Shown in pieces: positions 21,704 to 32,009 of a DNA stretch of 64,000 nt. Position 1 is the stretch's first letter; every line of letters begins with the position of its first letter. A model generated the notes under the pieces. That model did no database searches and was not told where the DNA came from. It saw only the letters and a list, made by a program, of their open reading frames with translations. Both the position numbers and the translations under genes were made by a program. Source of the DNA: Aralia elata (Eukaryota; Streptophyta; Magnoliopsida; Apiales; Araliaceae); assembly GCA_034770075.1 (NCBI GenBank), contig CM068385.1:47452721-47516720 (forward strand), given 5' to 3'.

Positions 21704-22120
21704 GAAGAATAAAGTTAGGAATAAGTCTTGTTAGAACCTTCATGCTCGGTATTTGCTTGATTTTGGCTGGATTTGTTGTATTTGCTTGAATTGAAGTAAA
21801 AATAGAGTATTCTTGTTATAGAGTTGGTTATGTGGCTTTACTTTGAACTTTGGGCAGTTAACTTGATTAATGAACACACACGCACGACTTGGGTGATGAT
21901 AGGTGTCTATTGTTTGATTGATTGGGGTTATTAGTTTCTATTGACTGGATTTACTGTTCAAGTTAGTTGTTGATATCTCTGAGGCACACAGTTAACATTC
22001 ATACTGGTTATTGGTTGGATTCTTAGGCATGGTAGCTTTTAGTGCATTCATGGCATTGTGTTGCATTGTGTTAGTTATATTGCATTGCATTATGTTGCTT
22101 GGGGGCAAGTAATAGTTTAA

Positions 22121-22133
22121 GTTTGGGGGAATT
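22121..22133 (+). other. Polypurine tract of Athila-A
   Basis: GTTTGGGGGAATT directly before the 3' LTR, preceded by CTTGGGGGCAAGTAATAGTTTAA. Athila-B has the same arrangement (GCTTGAGGACAAGCAAATTC before TTAAGTTTGGGGG). Confidence 0.85.
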
Positions 22134-23945
22134 TGATGAGTAGGTTTTATACCTACGAATCGGATGCCAATGAATGCGAATTATTGTTTATTTCCATGGT
22201 ATATAGTTAATTTTCATGCATTTTTATGTGTTTTTGTAGGTTGCGCGTGTTGGGATTGAGTTTGGCGAGAATTGGTGGGATTGCGTTATTGCAGTTGCTG
22301 AGTTGCTGGTATTGCAGAGTAGCAGGGCAGCGCGGCCGCGCCCAAAATAGCTAGGGTACAGCGCGGCCGCGCCTGACTTCAGACTTAGAAAAAAATTTGT
22401 TGCCAGAGTAGCGCGGACGCGCGCCTTTCAAGCTTAATCCAGGCACGGTCGCGCCGGTTCGAGTGAGGGAAAATTTGACTTTTCAGATGTTTTAATTGGT
22501 TTTGATTTGAACTTGGATTTGAAACTTTGTAATTAATTAGGGGATTTATCAGATACTATGAATAGGTGTTTTTTAGTTGGTAATAGGGAGATCTATTATT
22601 ATCAAACCCTAGTTTTGAGTAATTTAAGAAGACTTGAAGCAAGTTGATAGCAAGGAGAAAGCAAGGAGGAGCAGGACAGAGATTGAAGGATTGCTTATAG
22701 TGTTTCTTCTCTTTTCTTTCTACTCTAAACTTTTGATGTTATTGAACTTGTGGATGATGAATTCTAGTTTAGTTATGAATTAAATTTCTTTTAAGGCTAT
22801 AATGGATCTTAATGCGTAGTCTTGAATAACATGCTTCTTTGAATATTATGATTAGTTACTTTTGGATTGTCTATTATGATTTGTGCTAAATTGCTTAATT
22901 ATATGGCCAATAATTACTAGGATATTCTATATGAACTTGGAAGATGAAGTATAGAATTAGATCTAATCATAATAGCATGTGATTGTGTCTTCTGCTGTCG
23001 ATGGAATTCATAATTTGTGTTTAGGATAGAAATATACCTATTCACCGCATGTAATCAAAATTGGGAACCTGGATTTTAAATCCTTTTGGCTTCTAGTTTG
23101 ATTAGCATCTAAAGGAGCAATCTCATCACTATGGCGTTCAAAACGATGTGTACATCTCACACAAGTCTCGATTTAGGGAGAACTTCTTATTGTTTCGTTA
23201 ATTTCCTTCAAATTGTCAAAGAAAGAGGTGATTAGGAGTTTTATTACTTCGTTCTAGTTTGACTAGCATCAAAAGGAGCAATCTCATCATTATCGCGTTT
23301 AAAACGATGTGTACATCTCACACAAGTCTCGATTTAGGGAAGCCTTCTTATTGTTTCGTTAGTTTCCTTCAAATTATTAAAGAAATAGGTGATTAGGAGT
23401 CTTATTACTTCGTTCTAGTTTATTTAGCATCAAAAGGAGCAATCTCATCACTATCGCGTTCAAATCAATGTGTACATAGGGAACCTGGATTTTAAATCCT
23501 TTTTAATTGTAATTCACATAGAAATATAGTGAATTAGTTATTTAGGGTGATTAACTTGAGTCTATCAATTGTGGATTTGAGTTGAGTTATTTATAAAACA
23601 TTGAGAGACGGTTATAAATAGTGACGAGTTCCTGGTTAACAATCCAAAACAACTAGCATAATTCGAAAGGAAGTGTGTTGGGCAAGATAAAGCATTAAGT
23701 GAAGTTATAGTCTTAAGTATTTAAAAATCTGTTTTCAAACTAGTGGTAGTAATTTAATTTAGAATTAATTAGTTAAACTCAAAACTTTCGAAATCAATTA
23801 TTTACTTGTTTAAATTCTTTTAATTTAAATTTGAAATTGTCATTATAGAATCAATTCTTCTCTGTGGGACGATACTCTACTTTCACTTTATTACTTGTGG
23901 ACTGCGTATACTTGCGTATTTTGCTAGTATAGATTTAGGCAAACA
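22134..23945 (+). mobile_element. 3' LTR of Athila-A (1812 bp) with satellite insert
   Basis: TGATGAGTAGG to GGCAAACA. Matches the 5' LTR throughout except for 416 extra bp at 23063-23478, which are 161-bp tandem repeats plus one copy of a 25-bp flank duplication. Confidence 0.93.
23088..23478. repeat. 161-bp satellite-like tandem repeat, ~2.4 copies
   Basis: Monomers begin with TTCTAGTTTG (third copy TTCTAGTTTA) at 23091, 23252 and 23413: period exactly 161. The last copy stops at about 23477. Landmarks repeated in each unit: AAAGGAGCAATCTCATCA, AACGATGTGTACATCTCACA, CTTATTGTTTCGTTA. The block is flanked by a 25-bp direct duplication (GGGAACCTGGATTTTAAATC..., 23063-23087 and 23479-23503) of LTR sequence. 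The 5' LTR has only one copy of that flank and no repeat. Confidence 0.9.
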
Positions 23946-24769
23946 GAAACCAAGACTACTACAAAACATAACTTAATACATAAGGGTAATTAAGTCTTAG
24001 TACATCACAAGAGTCAACGAGTCTTAATACATAATCAAAATGGTAATCTCAACGGTACAAAACTAATCAATAGCTTTGCCTTTGCCTTTATCCTTCCCTG
24101 AGCTTTCACCTCGAGCTCCACTAACTAAAATATTTTATGGAAAGCAAGGGTGAGCAACAAATTTGCTCCGCAAGTACAATATCAATAATCATGAATCATC
24201 ACAAGAGTACTTTATAGCTTACAAGAATCAAGAGAAAAAAGGATAGCTCAAGAACTTGCATAATTTCTACGAATGATCTCTTTAACACAATTGTAGGGCC
24301 TCTATGGACCGAATGATTTCAATGTTCCCAAATGGAGGAAATATTCTATACTGAGTAGTCATCGTGACACTGAACTCTTACTAGAATCACCAGAAATTCA
24401 TATAATAACTCAACATACTAATACAATAGGTGATCAGCCTAATCTACCCGGTGTTATGCATAACCCCTTTACATATTGTTCGCGCGCGTGTCAGTTCCCC
24501 GACATACATACTGTTTTCCCTGCTATGAGGGTTGTTCATCCTAGCTTTACATAGGAATCCAAACCAAACAATTTGATCGGATAGCTTTACTTAACAACAA
24601 TAATGATTAAACATACGTCTAGCCGAAATAATTGGCTTTGACATATATCTTATGTAGTTCATGGAATATAGAACTTGAAAGCTTTAATAACATGCGTTGA
24701 AGCATAGCTAGATAACGTGAACGATTATCAGTTCATTCTAAGAGTACTTGCAATACGACAATGATTGAA

Positions 24770-25190
24770 GTAAGGAACCTGTCCAGAATATCTTGAATAA
24801 GATAAGAAACTCGCTTAATGGAGTAATACTTGCAATAATATACAACATTTGTATAAGATAGAAAACTCGCTCAAATAAAAATAGTTGTGTAAGGAACTTG
24901 TAGTAATATAGAATGATTGCTCAATCAATAAATAACTCGCACAATAAATAAAAGTTGTACGGTTGAGAAAACCTGCCCAATATTAAATTGAGTTAGGGTA
25001 AAGGAAATTTGCCCAGCACAAGGGTTAGAGAAGTGTTAGGAAACTTGTATAACATATACCTGTTTGCACGAAATAAAAGTAGGGCATAAGATTTAGAAAC
25101 TTACAACAATATACAACATTTGTATAAGGTATGAAACCTGCTCAATTATAACTTGAGTAAGGTAAGGGAAACTTACCTAGTGCGTCTGCT
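24770..25190. repeat. Degenerate repeat of an AACTTGC/CTCAATATAA motif
   Basis: A phrase of the form GAAAC(C/T)TGC(C/T)CAATATAA...TTGAGTAAGGTA recurs about eight times with drift (for example near 24830, 24860, 24970, 25010, 25125, 25170). The related LTR L3 has it once, at 56637-56685. Confidence 0.5.
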
Positions 25191-25567
25191 ACAATATTAC
25201 AACACACGCTCCTTAATATCCTATACATGTAAATACATATTCATATAACAATTAGTCACATAAGGATTAAGTTTAAAACAGTCGTTGCATCATGAAAACA
25301 CATTGATTGCCACTACGACTACACATTGAAGCCAAACGTAAGTTGCAACCAGGTTACTCAATTTATGCCTTAAGACAACACCGATTTGATTGACACTTAG
25401 CATACAATTAAGCAATTAAGGCTTAACAAGATATAAATAACTAACTTGTCTAATCATTTTGTACAAAAATATAAGTTTTAGACCCGTTGGAAAAATTCAC
25501 TAGGTCCGACCCGACCAGACCTGGTCTGACTGACCCAACCCAGGTCGGACACAGACTTGACGTTATG

Positions 25568-25795
25568 GCGTCACGCTTAGTGCTTGGATCTCACTTTGTG
25601 GCGTGAGTCCCGGTCTTTCCCTGACAAGCTTCACGCTGCGGCGTGAGCCTTAGTAATTGGATCCCATGCTGTGGCGTGAGTCCCTCGCCGTCTCCTGCCA
25701 AGTGGCGTCGCTGCGGCGCCACGCTCAATGCTTGGAGGTCACGCTGCGGCGTGAGCCCCCTTCATTCCCTGGATAGGCCACGCTGCGGCGTGAGT
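25568..25795 (-). promoter_or_regulatory. Seven-box CACGCTGCGGCGTGAG array in LTR L2
   Basis: The GCGTGAG part of the box starts at 25568 (as GCGTCAC), 25601, 25641, 25674, 25716 (as GCGCCAC), 25749 and 25788: spacings 33, 40, 33, 42, 33, 39. Each full box is a small inverted repeat, CACGC-TGCG-GCGTG. It lies about 150-380 bp inside the presumed LTR start. The 98-codon frame here (25643-25939) is a by-product of the repeats. Confidence 0.5.
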
Positions 25796-25935
25796 TATTG
25801 GCGCGACAGCGTCAACCATCCAATGGCCGGATTCCGGGCTTTTGCCCAGTTCGCGACCTCGACCTCCTTCGACTCCAACCTTCATAACTCCTCCTATACA
25901 CAAGCAAATTGGTCCCTTTCAGACTCTATGGACTC

Positions 25936-27891
25936 CTAATTCATAGGGCTACAATATATCAGAAATTTAGAATTACCCATAAATATTAACATAACCAATT
26001 TTTGAGCCAAAGTACAAAATGAAAACTCCTCATTTAAAATCTGGATCCCCCTTGTTTCCGGGTGATCCATCCTTTTCAAGAATTCTATGGCCCTTTCTTC
26101 AGAAATCTCTTCATTTTTTCTCTTTTGGCTTTCAAGGACTTGCCCGGGAAGATACAAGGGGTTCCCCTTTGTCGTCACCGAAGCACAGCTAGTCGCTTCC
26201 TCTGGCATGCCCCCATAATTCCAGGGTACAGTCTTTAGACTACTGATAGGGATTTGCGGCCTTGCCGCAAGGATGATGGGCCTCGGAGCCGTCAACCTGA
26301 CCGGTCCCTCCGTGCTATTCGTACTTACCCCTATCAACTTGATGGGCGTTACCCGTGCACTCCCATGATCATGTATCATGTTGATCATTTCCTCAATTTT
26401 CTGCACATAGTTCAACCTTGGCGGCCCCTCAGCTTCACTCGCCTCTGTCGCATTGACCCCCCCTCCATCATGTCTTGGCAGGGGATTTGCCTTAACATTC
26501 GGGGAGTCTGGTTGTTCCACCACAATTTCCCCATTGTCGATCATGTTCTGAATTATATGTTTCAATGTCCAACAATCTTGTGTATCATGACCCAGGGAAC
26601 CCGAGTGGTAGGCGCACCGTTTGCTTGGGTCAAATCTCCTTCCCTTCGGGTCACTTGGGGGAGCCAAATTGATTATCTTCTTTTGGGCCATCAATACTGC
26701 CAAAATCCGCTCGAGAGGCTCCCCGAGTGGGGTGAATACTCGATTTTGCGAGGCCTCAAATCTCCTTCGCCCCTCTGCCCTCTGATCCACGAAGTTAGGC
26801 TGTCGGGATGGCCCCACCCTTTGCACCTGTGCCGGGAGATGGCTTTCTGTTTTTCTAGATGACCCCTGTAGGATGAGGGATACATCCTCCTCCTTCTTCT
26901 TTTGGACCCTCCGGGAAGTGCTGCCATAGTTTCCATTCTGTATTTGCTCGGCAGCCGTTTCTAAAGTAGTAAAATCCCGGATTTTACCCGATTTCAACCC
27001 CATATCTACCATCTCTCCATGTTTAATCATTTCAGCGAAGGGTCTTCCAATCCCCGAGATGACTCGTTCATAATACGGTGCCTCTTGAATGTCTACAAAA
27101 GTCATCACCATCTCTGACTCGGTCATCGGGGGGTTCACCTGTGCAGCCATGCCCCTCCATCGTTGCGCATATTCCCTGAAGGATTCCCTAGGTTGTTTCT
27201 TAACCTTTGTCATTTGATACCTGTCAGGGGTCATCTGGGCCTGAAAGCTGTATTGGGTTAAGAATGTATGGGCCAATTCCTCCCAGTTGTGGATTCGGGC
27301 GTTGTCAAGGCGGGCATACCAAATTCTTGCCTCACCCGTTAAGCTTTTCTGGAACAGCTGCATTCTCAACCCCTCATCCTCGGCATAAGACTCGAGTTCT
27401 CCAATGTATATTTTCAAGTTTGTGTAGGGGTCCCCCTTTCCATTGTATTTTTCAAACTCTGGGATTTTGAATTTCTCCGGGTATCTGGCTCCGGGGAAGA
27501 CACATAAATCTGAATAGTTAACCCTGCCGAGGGACCCTATGCCCTTCATAGATTGGATGGTTTCCTCCATTTGTCTCATTTTCTTCCGCAAGTCATCATT
27601 ATCTCCCTCTTCCGGGATAGTAATCACTGTTTTATTTGGTACGGGAATGGCCTTTGGGACGACTAGCTCGCCCTTAGGTGGATCCTCCTTAGGTAGTTCC
27701 TGCCTGGGTATCAACTGCTCTCTTAGCATTATGGCCATTTCTAACATCTGCTTCTTAAAGTCATCAAATTCCTCCCTAGATATGGCACCGGAATTGGTAG
27801 ATGGAATATCAGCCATTTCAGATATGGGGTTTTGGGCCCTTTTAGACTGCGAACGGGTTTGAGGAGCAATCCTACAGAAACCAAAGTTCAA
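25936..27891 (-). CDS. Tat-1 gag, 3'-truncated
   Basis: Open frame of 651 codons; the first ATG is at 27816 (MADIPSTNSG), and the in-frame leader upstream (RIAPQTRSQSKRAQ) follows an acceptor-like CTGTAG conserved in Tat-2. Order: REEFDDFKKQMLEMA; a coiled-coil-like DDLRKKMRQMEETIQSM; the retrotransposon gag domain with FEKYNGKGDPYTNLKIYIGEL, LFQKSLTGEARIWYARL and WEELAHTFLTQYSFQ; a basic region; and a zinc-knuckle-like CAYHSGSLGHDTQDC. After HPETRG (about 26045) the last ~35 codons match nothing in the Tat-2 gag, so the element is cut there and the frame runs on by chance into foreign sequence. Protease, RT and integrase are missing. Confidence 0.85.
   Translation of the reverse strand: MNFGFCRIAPQTRSQSKRAQNPISEMADIPSTNSGAISREEFDDFKKQMLEMAIMLREQLIPRQELPKEDPPKGELVVPKAIPVPNKTVITIPEEGDNDDLRKKMRQMEETIQSMKGIGSLGRVNYSDLCVFPGARYPEKFKIPEFEKYNGKGDPYTNLKIYIGELESYAEDEGLRMQLFQKSLTGEARIWYARLDNARIHNWEELAHTFLTQYSFQAQMTPDRYQMTKVKKQPRESFREYAQRWRGMAAQVNPPMTESEMVMTFVDIQEAPYYERVISGIGRPFAEMIKHGEMVDMGLKSGKIRDFTTLETAAEQIQNGNYGSTSRRVQKKKEEDVSLILQGSSRKTESHLPAQVQRVGPSRQPNFVDQRAEGRRRFEASQNRVFTPLGEPLERILAVLMAQKKIINLAPPSDPKGRRFDPSKRCAYHSGSLGHDTQDCWTLKHIIQNMIDNGEIVVEQPDSPNVKANPLPRHDGGGVNATEASEAEGPPRLNYVQKIEEMINMIHDHGSARVTPIKLIGVSTNSTEGPVRLTAPRPIILAARPQIPISSLKTVPWNYGGMPEEATSCASVTTKGNPLYLPGQVLESQKRKNEEISEERAIEFLKRMDHPETRGIQILNEEFSFCTLAQKLVMLIFMGNSKFLIYCSPMN
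25948..26044. other. Unassigned ~97 bp between LTR L2 and Tat-1 gag
   Basis: AT-rich sequence that matches neither the Tat-2 gag-pro nor the other LTRs by eye. It may belong to the true 5' end of L2 or be filler left by a rearrangement. Confidence 0.4.
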
Positions 27892-28601
27892 AGTTTAGTC
27901 TTGGGGAGAAAAAAATGTGGATGCATGCTGAAGCTGTAATTTTTTGTGTCTTTGGGGTTTTTTAATCTTTCCCTGCAAAACAGAAAGTTAGTAATCCTCT
28001 AATGCAATGACAAATGCTAAACATGGCTTTATTAAGCTCCCCAGCTGTTCCCTGCAAAACATAGAGGTTAGTAATTTCTCTCGGCAAAAAGGAAGGCGAA
28101 TACGAATAATATCATAACATTTATGCGTGAAATGAAAAAAGACATGAAAAGACTTTTCCTGCGTAGGGTTAATCTGAGGTTGACCTATCCTAGGGTTGCT
28201 CTCACGGGCTTTTTGGCATGAAGGTCCCCAAATCTTCGCAATCTACTCGTCTGAACCCTTTCGATTGGAGCGGATTTGGGTGGTGCGTTTCCTGAGCCAT
28301 CTCCGGGGAGCAGCCCCTTCGAGTCCAGTAATAAGCAACCGACAGGTTCGCCTCAGGAGGAGGTACTCTCTCAACATACATTCACATTCATCGTCCTCAC
28401 CGCATGCAAATGATTACTTGAAAGTAAAGCAATTCCATTCAATCATTCATTTATTGGACAGAACACACATTCACACAACAACACGTTCAAAAGATCACAA
28501 TATCGTACACACACACATATTCATGAATTTTAAAGGATAAGAAAGCATCAAGATTTGAAAGCGGCTTAAGCCCTCTATTTGTCCCCAGCAGAGTCGCCAG
28601 C
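27892..28601 (-). other. Tat-1 leader with tRNA-Arg-type primer site
   Basis: No gene. The primer site TGGCGACTCTGCTGGGGAC reads on the minus strand from 28599 to 28581, two bases from the LTR. The leader matches that of Tat-2 (46300-47041) and Tat-X2 closely (GGCATGAAGGTCCCCAAATC near 28218). Confidence 0.85.
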
Positions 28602-30684
28602 TGTCGACGCCGGGTTTTCGCTTCGCGTGTCCTTTTTAGTCTTTTCCAATTTTAGCTTCTTGATTAAATGATTTTTTGGAAAAGGTCGGCATTAATGTCG
28701 ACGGGGTTTTGAAAGATTGTTTTTATGATGAGCCAATTAACCAGAGTCGCCAGTTGGTATATTTGAAATGGATGTACCAACTCATCCGAGTTTTCGTTTT
28801 TTATAAATCGCTGGCTCATATGTGACTCCGAATTAATTGGTCTGCGAATCGAGATTCATAGAGTTCGGTGGCTTGCTTAAGTGAGGGGAAGGTGTTAGGC
28901 ACCCCTCGACTTCCGTGAAACACGGTTACCGCAATCTTGATGCTGTCCTATCCTTTAATTCATGAAATGCATATATGTGCGGGTATGTATGGGTGTGTGT
29001 GCTTATATGAATGTTGTGGTGAGTTTGTATGAAAGAATCATTTGGATTTTTAGGGAAAGTTGTGTTTTAATTTGAGAATGTTTCAGAACGTCGTTTCTAT
29101 TAATACGAGAAAGCTCCCTCTATTCATGCGAAAGGTTTGATTTTACTTATCAAAACTATGAGGTTTTTATTAGGTGTCGTCTTGATAAAACGTGAGTTTT
29201 TTCTTAAACCTCAACCAAAATAGGAATCGAGATTTATACGTTGCTTTCATAAATGATGGGCAATTTCTATGATCTCTTTCGCCCTATGCATCAAGATTTA
29301 ATAAAACATTTAAATTATTTTATAAAACCCATTTTTTTGACATTTGAAAACAACCCTTTTTTTTTATGCTTTCTCGTAGAGTAGGAATCGACTTTCGTTA
29401 GCATTTCCAAATTTTTAGCCTCGTGATGCTAATATCCTACTTTGATTGATTTTAGAAAAGATCTTTATCGTTTAATCTTTTGAAATTCTTTTGGCGTCTC
29501 AAAATCTAATCAAGCATAAACATGCATCGGGGCTATCCATGGGCATGTAAGCCATCAAAATATCCCCGAGCGCCAACAATCACATATTCCATTAATTCGA
29601 GGCCTTAAACCCGATTCTCGCCTTAGCGTCGTTTTAAGGCCTGACAGTTACACGTTACAAAACAAGCATCTTGGATCTATTACATACATCAAAACGTCCA
29701 TCATCGGATTTGAACCACGGGGTCGCTTTCCTAGGCTCACAACCACGATTACTACACGCTCACAAGATGAATACTACAATAATAACAACGGGGATTGCCT
29801 AACACATCCTAAAAATACAATCAATTAAACTACGCCTAACATACATCCATAAACAAACTAGAAATTTCACCAATTAGATATCATCGGATTATTAGGAAGA
29901 ATTTTGTTCCAATGGAACCCTCACCAATAATCCTTAATCCATGATTGTTCAACAATATTCTTGAAAATTATAATTTAATTTAATCAAATGACATGATAGA
30001 AGTGGCAAAAATAAGAAGATTTTCACCTTGCAAATGATACCAAAATTGTGTAGAAACTTGTGTATTGAGTGAAATATGAGATGTTTTGATAGAATCCAAC
30101 AACAAGGGAAAATTCCCCTCTTTTTCTCTCAATTGTTGCAAGAATTTTTGCTATTTCTCTATATTTTTCAGCTAAAACTGCTGCTGTTTTTCTTCTTCTT
30201 CCGCCAAAACTACTGAACTCCTGTATGCTACACGAAACTGGGCTGAAATAGGCTGGCCAGAGCCAGCCGCAGATTGGCCGCAGATCCATCTGCGGCTGGC
30301 TGGCCCACCTCCCATCGCACTCAGCTGATAGTGCTGATTTCCTGGTTTCCGTGCTGGCGCACCCACTCGGCCGCAGATCAATCTGCGGCTGGCTGGCTTG
30401 ACTTTCTCAATTTTCGTGCTATGCCTCGATTCTCGTGCCGTGACGCTGGTTTTCGCTGACAAGCTCGTATTTTACAGTCCGGGAATCATTGGGAGGCGTG
30501 CCACACCTTCCGAGAATGCCAAATTCGGATGGCCTTGCTGTCCCGTCGATTTCGGTTGCACATTGTCATGGTGGCGTCGAGCGTCTGTACTTTTTCCATC
30601 TTTTGCTCTCGTAGGCCGGTCCATTTGACGAATTTGCCCTCCTGCCAAGGTTAGTATACGAGGTGCAAAATTTGGGTGTCTACA
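28602..30684 (-). mobile_element. 5' LTR of Tat-1 (2083 bp)
   Basis: On the minus strand it runs from TGTAGACACCCAAATTTTGC (30684) to GCGTCGACA (28602). Boxes GCCGCAGAT-NN-ATCTGCGGC, 20-bp palindromes, start at 30277 and 30370 with a half copy at 30266; a TATA-like AGCCTATTTCAG follows them on the minus strand near 30250. Small frames at 30023-30729 lie in this promoter zone and are not genes. Confidence 0.88.
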
Positions 30685-30740
30685 ATTATTTTGGTGGTTC
30701 TTAAGTATTTTGAGATTATTTTGATGCAATTTTAGTATTT

Positions 30741-32009
30741 TGATGCAGGAATGGAATTCATGGTCGTAATTGGAGAAAAAATAACAGATAATATATATTC
30801 AACCTTGTTATGAAGCCAATATTATTAGGCAAGGACTTGGAGTAAGGAATGGATTTAATAGAGGATGAAAACTCAATTGGACGTGCAAGGAAGAAGAAAT
30901 TAGAGGAAGCAAACATAAGAGATTGAGTCGCGACGCTCGATAAGGTGAGCCACGGCATGGAAAGTGAGCTGTGGCATTCAATAAGGTGAGCCGCGGGGCT
31001 AAGTCATTTCTTCGGGCACGTGAGGCGTGTGCATGCGGCAATGAATAGTGATTTTCAGTTGTTTAAAGTCTCAGAGAGCGAGGATGTGAGTGGAGGGAGG
31101 CTAACCCTAGATATATAGAGCCTTAGAATATCATTAGAAAAAGAAATAAGGAAGAAAACATCATCGGTAGAGAGAAGAAAAGACGGAGATTCAAGATCAA
31201 GGATTAGGACTAACAACTACAGAGTTTTTCTTAATTCTTTTTATTTAATTTCTGTATTTGAACAATGATGAGCATTATGATGATGTTGTATTACTTTTAC
31301 ATTATGAACTAATTCTTATTTGGGATTATAATGGAACCCAATGTTTAGTTTTTGATTGAATTACTCTCTATCTCTTGTGATTGATTATTTATGAATTATC
31401 TACCATATTTGCTCTTAATTATAATTTTGTGGTCAGCAATTATCTGATAACTTAGATCATATTGGAAGATATAATATAGGATTAGTTCTAAAATATGGTA
31501 GCATGTGTTATGAAGGATCTCTTAGGAGTGGAATTCGTATTTACATATAGAATAAGAATATATTTATATGTTGCATGTAACTTGTAAGGGAATTTGTGCT
31601 TAGTAAATGTATCTATTATTGTTTGCATAGGAATATAGTGAATGATTTTAGATGGATTTCAATATTAAATGTTCTTGAAAGAGGATAGTTAATTACTTGG
31701 TGATTTCTAGTTAATAATTCATTGTAATTGATTATTTGAGGGAGAGAGTAAAGAGATTGGAATGATTCATTAGGAGAAATTGTAATCCTATATTTCATTT
31801 TTGATATTTGTTAAGTATTAAGTATTTCTTCCCATTTTATAATTTACTTAACTCAATTTCATTGTTTAGATAAAATTGAATTGATAAAAAATTAGTAACT
31901 GGAGATAGTTATTGATTTGTTCCTCATAGGTTCGACTCCTTATCACTTTATTACTTGATTGACCGTGTATACTTGCGTGTAATTTTGCTAGTATAGATTT
32001 AGCTCAACA
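30741..32009 (+). mobile_element. Athila-like LTR (Y)
   Basis: The end is clear: TTGCTAGTATAGATTTAGCTCAACA at 31985-32009 by comparison with the Athila-A end (TTGCTAGTATAGATTTAGGC...), preceded by the shared TTATTACTTGATTGACCGTG block. The start is taken as TGATGCAGG at 30741, because it places the four-box array 183 bp inside, as in other Athila LTRs; the 56 bp between it and Tat-1 (30685-30740) are unassigned. What follows at 32010 is the RT of Athila-C, so Y was inserted there; no internal region is seen. Confidence 0.6.
30924..30996 (+). promoter_or_regulatory. Four-box TGAGCCGCGG array in LTR Y
   Basis: TGAGTCGCGA, TGAGCCACGG, TGAGCTGTGG and TGAGCCGCGG start at 30924, 30946, 30965, 30987: spacings 22, 19, 22. 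Box sequence differs from the other families; the count of four and the mirror-symmetric spacing are the same. Confidence 0.45.

Larger units (their letters stand above)
20935..22133 (+). other. 3' noncoding region of Athila-A
   Basis: No gene. In order: polypurine-like TTAAGTTTGGGGGA at 20997-21010, an AT-rich stretch, a third copy GAGTTTGGGGG at 21424-21434, a TA microsatellite, the three-hairpin element 21555-21703, and the true polypurine tract (GTTTGGGGGAATT, 22121-22133) touching the 3' LTR. Confidence 0.7.
11912..23945 (+). mobile_element. Athila-A, full-length Athila-like LTR retrotransposon
   Basis: 12,034 bp with two LTRs (11912-13308, 22134-23945), tRNA-Asp-type primer site, gag-pol, a second ORF downstream, polypurine tract and a perfect 5-bp target duplication (GAAAC). 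The two LTRs are very similar (two differences in the first ~105 bp); the 3' LTR carries an extra 416 bp. Gag is damaged but pol is open over 1402 codons, so the copy is fairly young but not self-sufficient. It sits inside LTR L2. Confidence 0.95.
23951..25947 (-). mobile_element. LTR L2, remainder right of Athila-A
   Basis: Continues from 11911 after removal of Athila-A and its target duplication. Contains the shared LTR block (inverted GCAAGGGTGAGCAACAAATTTGCTCCGCAAG, here described by its parts, 24147-24175) also found at 56060-56090, an expanded degenerate repeat (24770-25190) and a GC-rich box array (25568-25795). The 5' end on the minus strand is probably TGTAGCCC at about 25947 but is decayed. 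Total about 2.1 kb. No ORF. Confidence 0.6.

Noticed and set aside
23091..23477. CRISPR-like repeat array
   Set aside because: Period 161 with no unique spacers; a satellite-type tandem repeat in a plant genome.
25643..25939. 98-codon Cys/Ser-rich frame
   Set aside because: Made by the repeated GCTGCGGCGTGAG boxes; no conservation or start context.
26254..27862. Long plus-strand frames (202, 87 and 107 codons)
   Set aside because: Shadows of the minus-strand Tat-1 gag frame.
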